10,817 nt of DNA, from contig ONWI01000201.1 of the NCBI GenBank assembly GCA_900321515.1, positions 1 to 10,817 of the forward strand. The letters are read 5' to 3'. The notes below the pieces were generated by a model. It did not search any database and was not told the origin of the DNA. It saw only the letters and a program-made list of their open reading frames with translations. Below are positions 1 through 6,183 of this stretch, piece after piece (positions within the stretch are counted from its first letter, which is position 1; every line of letters starts with the position of its first letter). This DNA comes from an uncultured Eubacteriales bacterium. GTDB lineage: Bacteria > Bacillota > Clostridia > Oscillospirales > Acutalibacteraceae. Both the position numbers and the translations under genes were made by a program.

Positions 1-149
1 CCCTGTAAACTCTATCCGATGCAACATCGTGGAGGAACATTATGCGGCTGCCCGTCGCGTTCCGAGGAGATGGCTTGAGCTGTGCAGCAATGTACAGTCG
101 AGATAGATGACCGTTCACGACAGAACTCGGCTTACAGTTCTGCTCATTT
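1..149 (+). ncRNA. rnpB: RNase P RNA, 3' part (5' end outside window)
   Basis: Catalytic RNA subunit of ribonuclease P, which removes the 5' leader of pre-tRNAs. The window starts inside the gene. Visible landmarks are a TGTAAACTCTATCCGATGCAA block near 4-24, which resembles the GGTAAACYCCAYCCGGWGCAA segment of A-type RNase P RNAs. AGATAGATGACCG follows at 101-113, and then the near-universal 3' block ACAGAACTCGGCTTACAG at 119-136, equivalent to ACAGAACCCGGCTTA in E. coli. The 3' end is set at about 149 because the last bases should pair with the missing 5' end (helix P1); it could be several bases off. A covariance-model search including upstream sequence would settle type and ends. Confidence 0.9.
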
Positions 150-164
150 ATTTTAAATATCAAT

Positions 165-211
165 AAGCGCTGTTTTCCTTTGCGGCTGTCCGGTCAGGTA
201 AGACAGCGCTT
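165..211 (+). terminator. Hairpin downstream of rnpB, possible terminator
   Basis: AAGCGCTGT at 165-173 is the exact complement of ACAGCGCTT at 203-211. The pairing can continue inward by three more pairs with one G-U, enclosing about 23 bases. It lies 15 bases beyond the likely rnpB 3' end and ends 42 bases before the Nudix start codon. No proper T-run follows (TGTATTTG), so it may be a weak terminator, a processing stem or a leader structure of the next gene. Confidence 0.4.
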
Positions 212-253
212 GTATTTGCTGAGATACCGGATTATTTGGGAGGTGCGTCCGCA

Positions 254-853
254 ATGAGCAGTTTTATTTGTGACGATAAGCAGGTGTGGAAAAAGACAGT
301 CGCGGTCAAGAGCAGACAATCCGATTCCGGAGCGTGGCGCGGCGCGGAGCTTTGGGACTTGCTGGACGAGGACGGAATGCCCATCGGCGCCACCCATGTC
401 CGGGGCGAAAAAATGCCTCACGGGGCGTATCACAGAGTCGTGGAGATATTCACGCTCAATTCAAAAGGCGAGATGCTGGTCACAAAGCGCGCACCCGAAA
501 AAAAGCCCTACCCGAATATGTGGGAGACAACCGGCGGCGCGGTGGTCGCCGGGGAAGATTCTCTCGACGCGGCGCGGCGCGAACTGCGCGAGGAAACCGG
601 GATTGTCGTCGATACGGGCGAATTGGAACTGATACTCACGCACAAGGGACAGTCGGCGTTCGTGGACATTTACCTCGCGCGCAAGGATGTTCCCGTGGAA
701 CAGCTGACCATGCAGCCCGGCGAAACGGTCGAGGCAAGATGGGTCGCCCTCTCCGAATTCGAGCGGATGATCGGCGACGGACTGATTCCCGCCCCCGTGT
801 GCAGAAGGTACGCCGTGGTAAAATACATTCTGATGAATCAGACTGAACAATAA
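254..853 (+). CDS. Nudix hydrolase, IPP-isomerase-like subgroup
   Basis: Predicted cytosolic 199-residue Nudix protein. Such enzymes use divalent metal to cleave nucleoside diphosphates linked to another moiety. The Nudix box is complete at residues 95-117: G95, E101, then R109-E110-L111, E113-E114 and G116-I117, fitting Gx5Ex7REUxEExGU. The segment ELWDLLDEDG followed by GATHVRGEKMPHGAYH and NMWETTGG is typical of small Nudix proteins related in sequence to isopentenyl-diphosphate isomerase, but the substrate cannot be read from this. About 30 residues precede the usual domain start. ATG 254 was chosen because GGGAGG lies at 238-243; an in-frame TTG at 236 would overlap that site. The gene follows rnpB and converges on the DUF4364 gene, with a hairpin between. 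No clear promoter was found, so readthrough from rnpB is possible. Confidence 0.88.
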   Translation: MSSFICDDKQVWKKTVAVKSRQSDSGAWRGAELWDLLDEDGMPIGATHVRGEKMPHGAYHRVVEIFTLNSKGEMLVTKRAPEKKPYPNMWETTGGAVVAGEDSLDAARRELREETGIVVDTGELELILTHKGQSAFVDIYLARKDVPVEQLTMQPGETVEARWVALSEFERMIGDGLIPAPVCRRYAVVKYILMNQTEQ

Positions 854-862
854 TACGCAAAC

Positions 863-903
863 CGCCCCGGCAAAGGCAGCCTTCCGACTGCCCCACCGGG
901 GCG
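863..903. terminator. Hairpin between convergent Nudix and DUF4364 genes
   Basis: CGCCCCGG at 863-870 pairs perfectly with CCGGGGCG at 896-903. An inner stem, GGCAG at 875-879 with CTGCC at 888-892, can extend it. It begins 9 bases after the Nudix stop and ends 4 bases before the stop of the opposite gene, so it can serve both. Neither side has a long T-run, so efficiency is uncertain. Confidence 0.6.
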
Positions 904-907
904 ATAA

Positions 908-1507
908 TCATAGCTTGATGACGGGTTTCTTGGGCTTTGGGGCAATCTGCGGGGTGTCGGTGAGCTGTGCCATTACGACGCGGTAGAGCGTCTCCGGATC
1001 GTCAAGGAATCTGTCGCGCACGACTGTCGCGTAATTGTAGGTGGGGACATACACCTTGACGCTCATGGTTTCCATTGTGCCGTCGTTGACCGTGCAGGTC
1101 ACATGATAGCCTTTGTCGCACGCCTCGATGCGGGTTTTGTTCTGTTTGCTGACATGGCGGCGGCTTATCAGTCTGGACATCGCTTCCAGCGATTTTTCCC
1201 GAACAGTCAGCGGAAGCGCGTCGTAAAGAGTATCGGCAATTATCTTGCCGCTTTCGGTTATAACAAGCGCGCCGTCCTCGGCATTTTCCACGACATTCCC
1301 GTGCCGTACCAGCGAAGATATCGCGTCGCTCGCCTCGAAATAATTGGCAAGGCCGCGATCCAGAAAAATATCCGTCAAATCCTTGCGGGAAAGCGACTGT
1401 GTGCTGTTGCTGAGCAAAAAGCAGACCAGCACCTTGATATCGCTCTTGTTTTTGAGTCCGTCGGGTCTTACGCCGCCGGTGAATGCGTCAATCTTTTCCT
1501 GCTGCAT
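908..1507 (-). CDS. DUF4364 family protein, predicted winged-helix type
   Basis: Conserved protein of unknown role found mainly in Clostridia. The 199-residue product matches what I know of DUF4364. An N-terminal block GGVRPDGLKNKSDIKVLVCF is followed by short helices, ending with the stretch LVRHGNVVENAEDGALVITE, which reads like a winged-helix beta-wing at about residues 67-86. A C-terminal region of beta strands has charged linkers, and the tail is Pro/Lys-rich (PKPKKPVIKL). No signal peptide or membrane segment is seen, so it is probably cytosolic and may bind DNA; that role is inferred. ATG 1507 is preceded by AGGAGG at good spacing, and a TTGAAA/TAAAAT promoter lies upstream. It is divergent from the CpXC gene. 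Function is unknown to me. Confidence 0.8.
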   Translation of the reverse strand: MQQEKIDAFTGGVRPDGLKNKSDIKVLVCFLLSNSTQSLSRKDLTDIFLDRGLANYFEASDAISSLVRHGNVVENAEDGALVITESGKIIADTLYDALPLTVREKSLEAMSRLISRRHVSKQNKTRIEACDKGYHVTCTVNDGTMETMSVKVYVPTYNYATVVRDRFLDDPETLYRVVMAQLTDTPQIAPKPKKPVIKL

Positions 1508-1549
1508 TTGGGCAAGCCTCCTTCTTGGGAAGAATTACACTCTAATAAT

Positions 1550-1578
1550 ATTTTACCCTTAAAAAGTCATAATTTCAA
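1550..1578 (-). promoter_or_regulatory. Sigma-A-type promoter for the DUF4364 gene
   Basis: On the minus strand TTGAAA (1578-1573) and TAAAAT (1555-1550) are separated by exactly 17 bases. The predicted transcript start lies about 35 bases before the ATG at 1507. Confidence 0.65.
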
Positions 1579-1672
1579 TAGCAAAAAATTAAATATTATT
1601 AATTTCGCACAAATTTCCATTAAAACATTACCAAATTTTTTTTGAAAAACTGTTCCATTTTTAATGTCGGTA

Positions 1673-1681
1673 TGATATAAT
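1673..1681 (+). promoter_or_regulatory. Extended -10 promoter for the CpXC gene
   Basis: TGATATAAT is a perfect extended -10 element (TGnTATAAT). No good -35 hexamer sits 17-18 bases upstream; TTGAAA at 1642-1647 is too distant. An extended -10 can compensate for this. Transcription would start at about 1688, giving a leader of roughly 22 bases before ATG 1710. Confidence 0.55.
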
Positions 1682-1709
1682 TATTCAGAAAGGATGTGTC
1701 TCATAAGCA

Positions 1710-2438
1710 ATGGAGAACAAAAAGTACACAATAAAATGTCCTGAGTGCGGAACCGAAATTGAAGTATCCCGCCCTGCAATAATCAATGTGCAAAACGACC
1801 CCGAGTATAAAATAAAGGTACTTAGCGGTGAGCTTTTCAACGAGAAATGTCCCGAATGTAATCAGGGCTTGCAGGTAGTTTCCAGAATAACCTATCACGA
1901 TATGGAAAAGCGCCTGATGATCTACTTCCGTCCTATCACATCTCAGGAGGAGCTCAAGACATTTGACTACGAGGCGATAAGGAGCGCCATCGAGGACAAT
2001 TTCAAAGCCCCCAATTACGCAATCCGCGTGGTCACCACCGTCAACGAGCTTATGGAAAAAATCAAGATTGCCGAATTCGGGCTCAATGACGGCGTTATTG
2101 AGATAGCCAAATTCGTCTATTTCGACATATTCACCAAGCAGTTCGACGGCATCGGCGTGGTCAATATCTATTACGAACGCCGCGATGACAAGGACGCGCT
2201 CATATTCTTCTGCGACGACGGCAGGACACGTTCCATCATGATAGATTCGGACGTGTACGCCGCCATTGAAAAACGCTTCTCGGCGGTGGTCAAAGCCATC
2301 TATACTTCACGCGTATGCATGGTGGGCCGCGACTGGGCTCTCCGCATGATAAGGGCGTACAGCAAGCTCGACAGTGAAAATGAGGCGTCTGCGCCCGAAA
2401 TCAAGCCGGAAATTAAGCTGCTTGATTCGGAGAACTGA
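1710..2438 (+). CDS. CpXC domain protein (zinc-ribbon-like)
   Basis: Conserved protein of unknown function with an N-terminal CpXC domain. Two CPEC knuckles, C10-P-E-C13 and C47-P-E-C50, probably bind one zinc ion. They bracket a strand-rich segment with the family-typical NVQNDPEYKIKVLSGELF. The rest (about residues 60-220 of 242) is mixed alpha/beta without a motif I recognise, and the C-terminal tail is acidic and repetitive (EIKPEIKLLDSEN). No signal peptide is present, so it should be cytosolic. ATG 1710 is the first in-frame start after a stop at 1704-1706. The nearest ribosome-binding-like sequence, AAAGGA at 1689-1694, is about 15 bases away, which is longer than usual. Its own promoter lies upstream and a strong terminator downstream, so it is monocistronic. 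Confidence 0.82.
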   Translation: MENKKYTIKCPECGTEIEVSRPAIINVQNDPEYKIKVLSGELFNEKCPECNQGLQVVSRITYHDMEKRLMIYFRPITSQEELKTFDYEAIRSAIEDNFKAPNYAIRVVTTVNELMEKIKIAEFGLNDGVIEIAKFVYFDIFTKQFDGIGVVNIYYERRDDKDALIFFCDDGRTRSIMIDSDVYAAIEKRFSAVVKAIYTSRVCMVGRDWALRMIRAYSKLDSENEASAPEIKPEIKLLDSEN

Positions 2439-2463
2439 TTTATTCCGATATTTCCACACAATT

Positions 2464-2506
2464 AAAACGTCTGCCGCCCCCTATCAAAGGGGGCGGCAGA
2501 CGTTTT
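2464..2506. terminator. Bidirectional intrinsic terminator between CpXC gene and mltG
   Basis: CGTCTGCCGCCCCC (2468-2481) pairs without mismatch with GGGGGCGGCAGACG (2489-2502) around a 7-base loop. A-runs and T-runs flank both sides (AAAA before, TTTTTTT after), giving a T-tail on either strand. It lies 25 bases after the CpXC stop and about 20 bases beyond the mltG stop, so it serves both converging genes. Confidence 0.92.
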
Positions 2507-2527
2507 TTTATGTGATGAAAGCGGGAA

Positions 2528-3577
2528 TCACGCGAGTCCGTTGTCCTTGCAGTACTGGATGTTTTTCTTGTGCTGTTTGTATGTCTCCGCGTAGTAGTGA
2601 TTGCCGTAATTGTCGTTAAAGAAGAAATAAGCCTTGCATTCCTTGTCGGGATAAACGGCAGCCATTATCGAGCTTGCCGAAGGGCTGCATATCGGACCCT
2701 TGGGAAGTCCGGAAATGGTATAGGTATCGTATTCGCTGCGGAAGCCGGCGGGACGATCGTCACTGACGACATAAGGATAATAGTGAGTCGCGTCGGATTG
2801 CAGCTTGCCGCCTGTACCGCTGACGCTGGGGTGCTCCATGCGGTTCCAGAAAACGGCGGATATCTTGTCCCGTTCGCTGTTGTCAGGGGATTCGCGTTCA
2901 ATGATGGAGGCGAGAATGACCGCCTTGTCGAAGCTGATTTCGGCGGTCTTGAAGCCTTCGCCGTTTGAATCGGCATAACTGACCGCTTCATCGGATATCT
3001 TCACCCGGAAATTATTCAGAAAACGTTTGATGACCGATTGGGGCTTTTCACCAACGTAGAAGGTGTATGTGTCGGGATAAAGATATCCCTCCAGCGGATA
3101 TTCTCTCTGCTGAAGGATATCGTTCGACGGAAGGAAGGAATATTCCTCCGTGAAGTCGGTGGTTCTCATCTCGGTGTAGAAATCCTCGGCAGCGCAGACC
3201 CCGTTTGTCTCGAGCAGCGCGCCGTACTGCCGGACGGTGCGGCCTTCCGGGAATGTGACGCTGACGGTGGCAGGCTCGGCGGAGGTCTGACTTGCGTCGT
3301 GTTCCGGCTTGTCCCGTTCCATGAATACCGCGACTATCCCGCCGCACAGCAGAAGCGCGGCGATGAGCATTATACCCAGGAATTTGAATCCGGAGGCGTC
3401 GCCGCTTCCCTTTTGGGAAGCTCCCCTATGATTCCGGGCGGACCTCTGCCCCGCCTGCCCCTGCCGCTGCGCGGTTCTCTGAACCGGCTGTGAGGAATAT
3501 GCCGGAGCACGTCCCGGAGCCGGTCTGGGAGCCGGACGACGGGCAGGTCTTTGGGGTTGTCTTTCATTCTGATTCAT
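2528..3577 (-). CDS. mltG: Endolytic murein transglycosylase MltG (YceG-like)
   Basis: Membrane-anchored lytic transglycosylase that cleaves nascent peptidoglycan strands, thought to set glycan chain length. Of 349 residues, 1-60 are a cytoplasmic tail rich in Pro, Arg, Gln and Ala. Residues 64-86 form the single membrane helix, and the YceG/MltG domain outside runs from about 104 to 345. Family motifs are EGYLYPDTY (163-171), ASIIERES (223-230) with E227 at the position of the E. coli catalytic Glu218, LQSDATHYY (259-267) and YDTYTISGLPKGPICSP (283-299). AYFFFNDNYGNHYYAETYKQH (316-336) closes the domain. ATG 3577 was chosen because GAGGGAG precedes it; a longer in-frame start at 3694 would overlap the promoter. 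It is divergent from spoIIE. Confidence 0.95.
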   Translation of the reverse strand: MNQNERQPQRPARRPAPRPAPGRAPAYSSQPVQRTAQRQGQAGQRSARNHRGASQKGSGDASGFKFLGIMLIAALLLCGGIVAVFMERDKPEHDASQTSAEPATVSVTFPEGRTVRQYGALLETNGVCAAEDFYTEMRTTDFTEEYSFLPSNDILQQREYPLEGYLYPDTYTFYVGEKPQSVIKRFLNNFRVKISDEAVSYADSNGEGFKTAEISFDKAVILASIIERESPDNSERDKISAVFWNRMEHPSVSGTGGKLQSDATHYYPYVVSDDRPAGFRSEYDTYTISGLPKGPICSPSASSIMAAVYPDKECKAYFFFNDNYGNHYYAETYKQHKKNIQYCKDNGLA

Positions 3578-3614
3578 TAATATCGCTCCCTCGTAAAAAT
3601 GTGCGCTCCAGATT

Positions 3615-3643
3615 ATTATACAAAACCGCGGGGCATATGTCAA
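3615..3643 (-). promoter_or_regulatory. Consensus sigma-A promoter for mltG
   Basis: On the minus strand a perfect TTGACA (3643-3638) and a perfect TATAAT (3620-3615) are separated by exactly 17 bases. The predicted start is near 3608, about 30 bases before ATG 3577. This is the best promoter in the window and suggests strong constitutive expression. Confidence 0.85.
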
Positions 3644-3667
3644 ATAAAAAAATGGCTTTCCGCCCAG

Positions 3668-3702
3668 TTGCGACAAAACCCATGCGCCGCGCAAATTATA
3701 AT
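3668..3702 (+). promoter_or_regulatory. Candidate spoIIE promoter with Spo0A-box-like sequence
   Basis: A perfect TATAAT lies at 3697-3702, about 75 bases before the spoIIE start. No -35 hexamer sits at normal spacing. A weak TTGCGA at 3668-3673 is 23 bases upstream, and it overlaps TGTCGCA on the minus strand (3675-3669), a 6-of-7 match to the 0A box TGTCGAA. In B. subtilis spoIIE is driven by a sigma-A promoter with an over-long spacer that needs phosphorylated Spo0A, so the layout is suggestive. The box match is short and could be chance. Confidence 0.4.
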
Positions 3703-3777
3703 ATTGCTGCGCTGATACTGATTGTCAATCAAAAGCAGACAATTAATATTACGCTGCAGAGGGAGGACTGTGTGACT

Positions 3778-6111
3778 ATGAACGTACAGCAAACAGCAGC
3801 CGGCTTAAACGGCGAACCGGGCGAGAATATACTGCCGCTGCTCAAAAGAATCATTCCGGGACTGACAGCGGCGGTAATCAGCGCCCTGATGAACCGGGCG
3901 GCGCTTCCCGGAGGATATTTCCCGCTCGGAGCCGCTTTCATAGCTGCCGTGCCGCAGAACTGCGCGGCTGCTGCCGCGGTGGGTGGCATGATAAGCTGCC
4001 TGACCGACGGCGGGGTTCTCACCTCAATGACAGGGCTGCGGCATGTGGCATCGCTGCTTGCCGTGTGCGGCATACGATGGGCGCTCGGCGAACTGCGAAG
4101 AGTCAACCGCGCCAGATTTTTCCCGTTTTTTTCGGCATTTGCCGGCGTGCTTCTGACCAACTCAGTCATCAACGGCGCGACAGGCTCGGTGATCTCGTAT
4201 TCCACGCTCTACTTCACCATCGAAGGGACGATGGCAGGGCTGGCAGCCATGTTCTTCTCAGGTGCATGCAGGGCGGCGGAGAGGTTCGGCAGCGGCGAAG
4301 GACTCAGCCGCATAGCGTCGGTATCGCTGATATTCACACTCGGAGCGGCGGCAGTTCCTCTGTGCCGGATGAGAATACTCGGCATTTCTCCCGGAATGAT
4401 ACTGCTGCATGCCGCTGTGCTTCTCATTGCTGCGGTCAGGCGTGAAATCGGCGGAGCAGCCGCGGGGATAACCTCCGGCTGCATAACGTCACTTGCCCGG
4501 TACAGTATCCTTCAGGGGGCGGTCATACCGGTTGCCGCCCTGCTGGCGGGCTACGCGGCGTTTTTCGGGAGAATCTTCTCCGCCTCGGCGTACATCGCGT
4601 GCTGCTTCATGGGGAGTCTGACGGCGGGAAGTCTGGATTATGTGCTGATAGCCGAGGCGGGCGCCGGGGGAATAATCAGCTGTCTTATCCCCCTCGAATA
4701 CGCGGAGAGAGCGCTTGCCGCTGTGGGCTTCGGCAAACCGTGCGAACATGAATTCACGGCGGGCAGTCACGCCGCGGAAAGACTTAACGGCGTATCGGAG
4801 GCAATAAGCGGCATTTGCGGCGTGCTCGGACAGGTGTCGGACGGTCTGGAAAAACGCAGCCTGCCGGACGACGATTCGATCTACAGCCGCGCCTTCACCG
4901 AGATCTGTTCCAAATGCGCGCTTTGCGGCAAATGCATCGGCGAAGGCTTCTTGGAGCCGGACAAAAGCATAAGACAGCTTGCGGAAAAACTGAAAAAAGG
5001 AAGATCGGTGAGCGGCAGTGAAATATCCGAGGCTCTGGGCAAAAAATGTATCCGTGAGGACGAACTCGCCGGGGAAATAAACCGGGGCTACGGATATTAT
5101 CTCGCCTCCCGCAGCGCGAACAGCAGGATATCCAGCATACGCTCGGTCGTAAACGGGCAGCTTGAGGGCGTGGGAATGATGCTCGACAGACTCGGCGAAG
5201 AGCTTGACGCGGATATCCGGGACGAATATTCCTCGCGGCTGCTCGCCGAACATCTGACCGCGTGCGGATACGACGTATTCAATTGCACATGCGGCATGGA
5301 GTCCTGCGGAAAAAGGCGGATAATGCTTACGGTCAGATGCAGCGACGACGAATCCGAGGCGGACGCGGTAGCGGAATTCGCGGGCGGCTGTATGAGAATG
5401 AAGTTCAAGCCCGAATCGGCGGAGAGCAGCGGAGATATGCTGAAGATTTCGCTTGTGCAGGATAAGAAATATTCGCTCGTCTGTGCGGGAGCGCAGCACT
5501 GCTGCGGGGGCGGAAGCCTGTGCGGAGATTCATACGAATGTTTCGAGGACGCCCGCGGGACAGGCTATATGCTGCTGAGCGACGGAATGGGCAGCGGAGG
5601 TCGCGCGGCAGTGGAGGGGGCGCTGACATGCGAACTGTTCCGGAGACTGCTGGGAGGCGGGTTCGATTTTGACAGCGCGGTAAAAATCGTCAATTCCGCG
5701 CTCATGATAAAATCCGATGACGAAACTCTGTCAACGGCGGACTGTCTGGGAATAAACCTCTACAACGGGCGAGCCGTGATAAGCAAGGCGGGCGCGGCAC
5801 AGAGCTATCACATCAGAAACGGCTTGGTCACGCGAATAGACCTGCCGTCGCTACCTCTGGGGATACTCTGCGACACCGACACGGCAAAGTACACCTTCAC
5901 GGCGGAGGAGGGCGACATCATCGTGATGATCTCGGACGGAGTGCCGACCGACGACAGCCTTTGGTTCGAGAACATTCTCAAATCAATCGACGGACAGCCG
6001 ACCGAGGATTTTGCGCGGCAGCTTGTGGAATATGCCGTCAGCCGCAGACCCGAGGGGGACGATGACGATATCACAGTGACGATAGGCATGGTCACGGAAA
6101 TCAAGTATTAA
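3778..6111 (+). CDS. spoIIE: Stage II sporulation protein E, PP2C-type serine phosphatase
   Basis: Membrane phosphatase of early sporulation. In B. subtilis it dephosphorylates SpoIIAA, freeing sigma-F in the forespore, and associates with the FtsZ ring at the polar septum. The 777-residue product is close to the B. subtilis length. Residues 20 to about 330 are a multi-pass membrane region (note PGGYFPLGAAFIAAVP). A linker follows with a C377xxC380xxC383xxC386 cluster, and then the PP2C domain from about 560. Metal-site motifs are DGMGSG (D602), STADCLG (D655), ISDGVPTDD (D720) and DDDDITV (D763/D764). ATG 3778 was chosen with GGGAGG at 3761-3766; GTG 3772, two codons earlier, is a close alternative. 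It is a single gene, divergent from mltG and ending at its own terminator. Its presence marks an endospore former. Confidence 0.96.
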   Translation: MNVQQTAAGLNGEPGENILPLLKRIIPGLTAAVISALMNRAALPGGYFPLGAAFIAAVPQNCAAAAAVGGMISCLTDGGVLTSMTGLRHVASLLAVCGIRWALGELRRVNRARFFPFFSAFAGVLLTNSVINGATGSVISYSTLYFTIEGTMAGLAAMFFSGACRAAERFGSGEGLSRIASVSLIFTLGAAAVPLCRMRILGISPGMILLHAAVLLIAAVRREIGGAAAGITSGCITSLARYSILQGAVIPVAALLAGYAAFFGRIFSASAYIACCFMGSLTAGSLDYVLIAEAGAGGIISCLIPLEYAERALAAVGFGKPCEHEFTAGSHAAERLNGVSEAISGICGVLGQVSDGLEKRSLPDDDSIYSRAFTEICSKCALCGKCIGEGFLEPDKSIRQLAEKLKKGRSVSGSEISEALGKKCIREDELAGEINRGYGYYLASRSANSRISSIRSVVNGQLEGVGMMLDRLGEELDADIRDEYSSRLLAEHLTACGYDVFNCTCGMESCGKRRIMLTVRCSDDESEADAVAEFAGGCMRMKFKPESAESSGDMLKISLVQDKKYSLVCAGAQHCCGGGSLCGDSYECFEDARGTGYMLLSDGMGSGGRAAVEGALTCELFRRLLGGGFDFDSAVKIVNSALMIKSDDETLSTADCLGINLYNGRAVISKAGAAQSYHIRNGLVTRIDLPSLPLGILCDTDTAKYTFTAEEGDIIVMISDGVPTDDSLWFENILKSIDGQPTEDFARQLVEYAVSRRPEGDDDDITVTIGMVTEIKY

Positions 6112-6115
6112 GAAG

Positions 6116-6163
6116 AAAGCGCGCACACCGTCCGGAAACATCCGGGTGATGTACGCGCTTTTT
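6116..6163. terminator. Intrinsic terminator after spoIIE, possibly shared with GH31 gene
   Basis: AAAGCGCG (6116-6123) pairs with CGCGCTTT (6154-6161), and the stem continues imperfectly inward to CCGG at 6132-6135 and 6142-6145. A run of five T's (6159-6163) follows on the plus strand. It begins 4 bases after the spoIIE stop. The opposite gene stops 20 bases away, and the minus strand shows a shorter T-rich end (TTTCTTCTT), so it may act for both. Confidence 0.8.
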
Positions 6164-6183
6164 AGCATAAAAAATTTAGTATG

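Noticed and set aside
1103..1645. Plus-strand open frame over the DUF4364 gene running into the AT-rich spacer
   Set aside because: No family resemblance, and the minus-strand gene has a consensus RBS and promoter. The C-terminal half is plain AT-rich spacer.
3638..3644. TGTCAAA as a second Spo0A-box-like site
   Set aside because: It is the reverse complement of the perfect TTGACA -35 of mltG, which explains it better.
3720..3730. GATTGTCAATC small inverted repeat and TTGACA on the minus strand upstream of spoIIE
   Set aside because: No -10 lies at proper spacing (a TATAAT is 22 bases away), and the repeat is too short to call an operator.
4489..5499. Long minus-strand open frame (336 codons) inside spoIIE
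   Set aside because: It lies antisense to a well-supported spoIIE, has no recognisable motif and follows from the GC-rich codon bias of the true gene.
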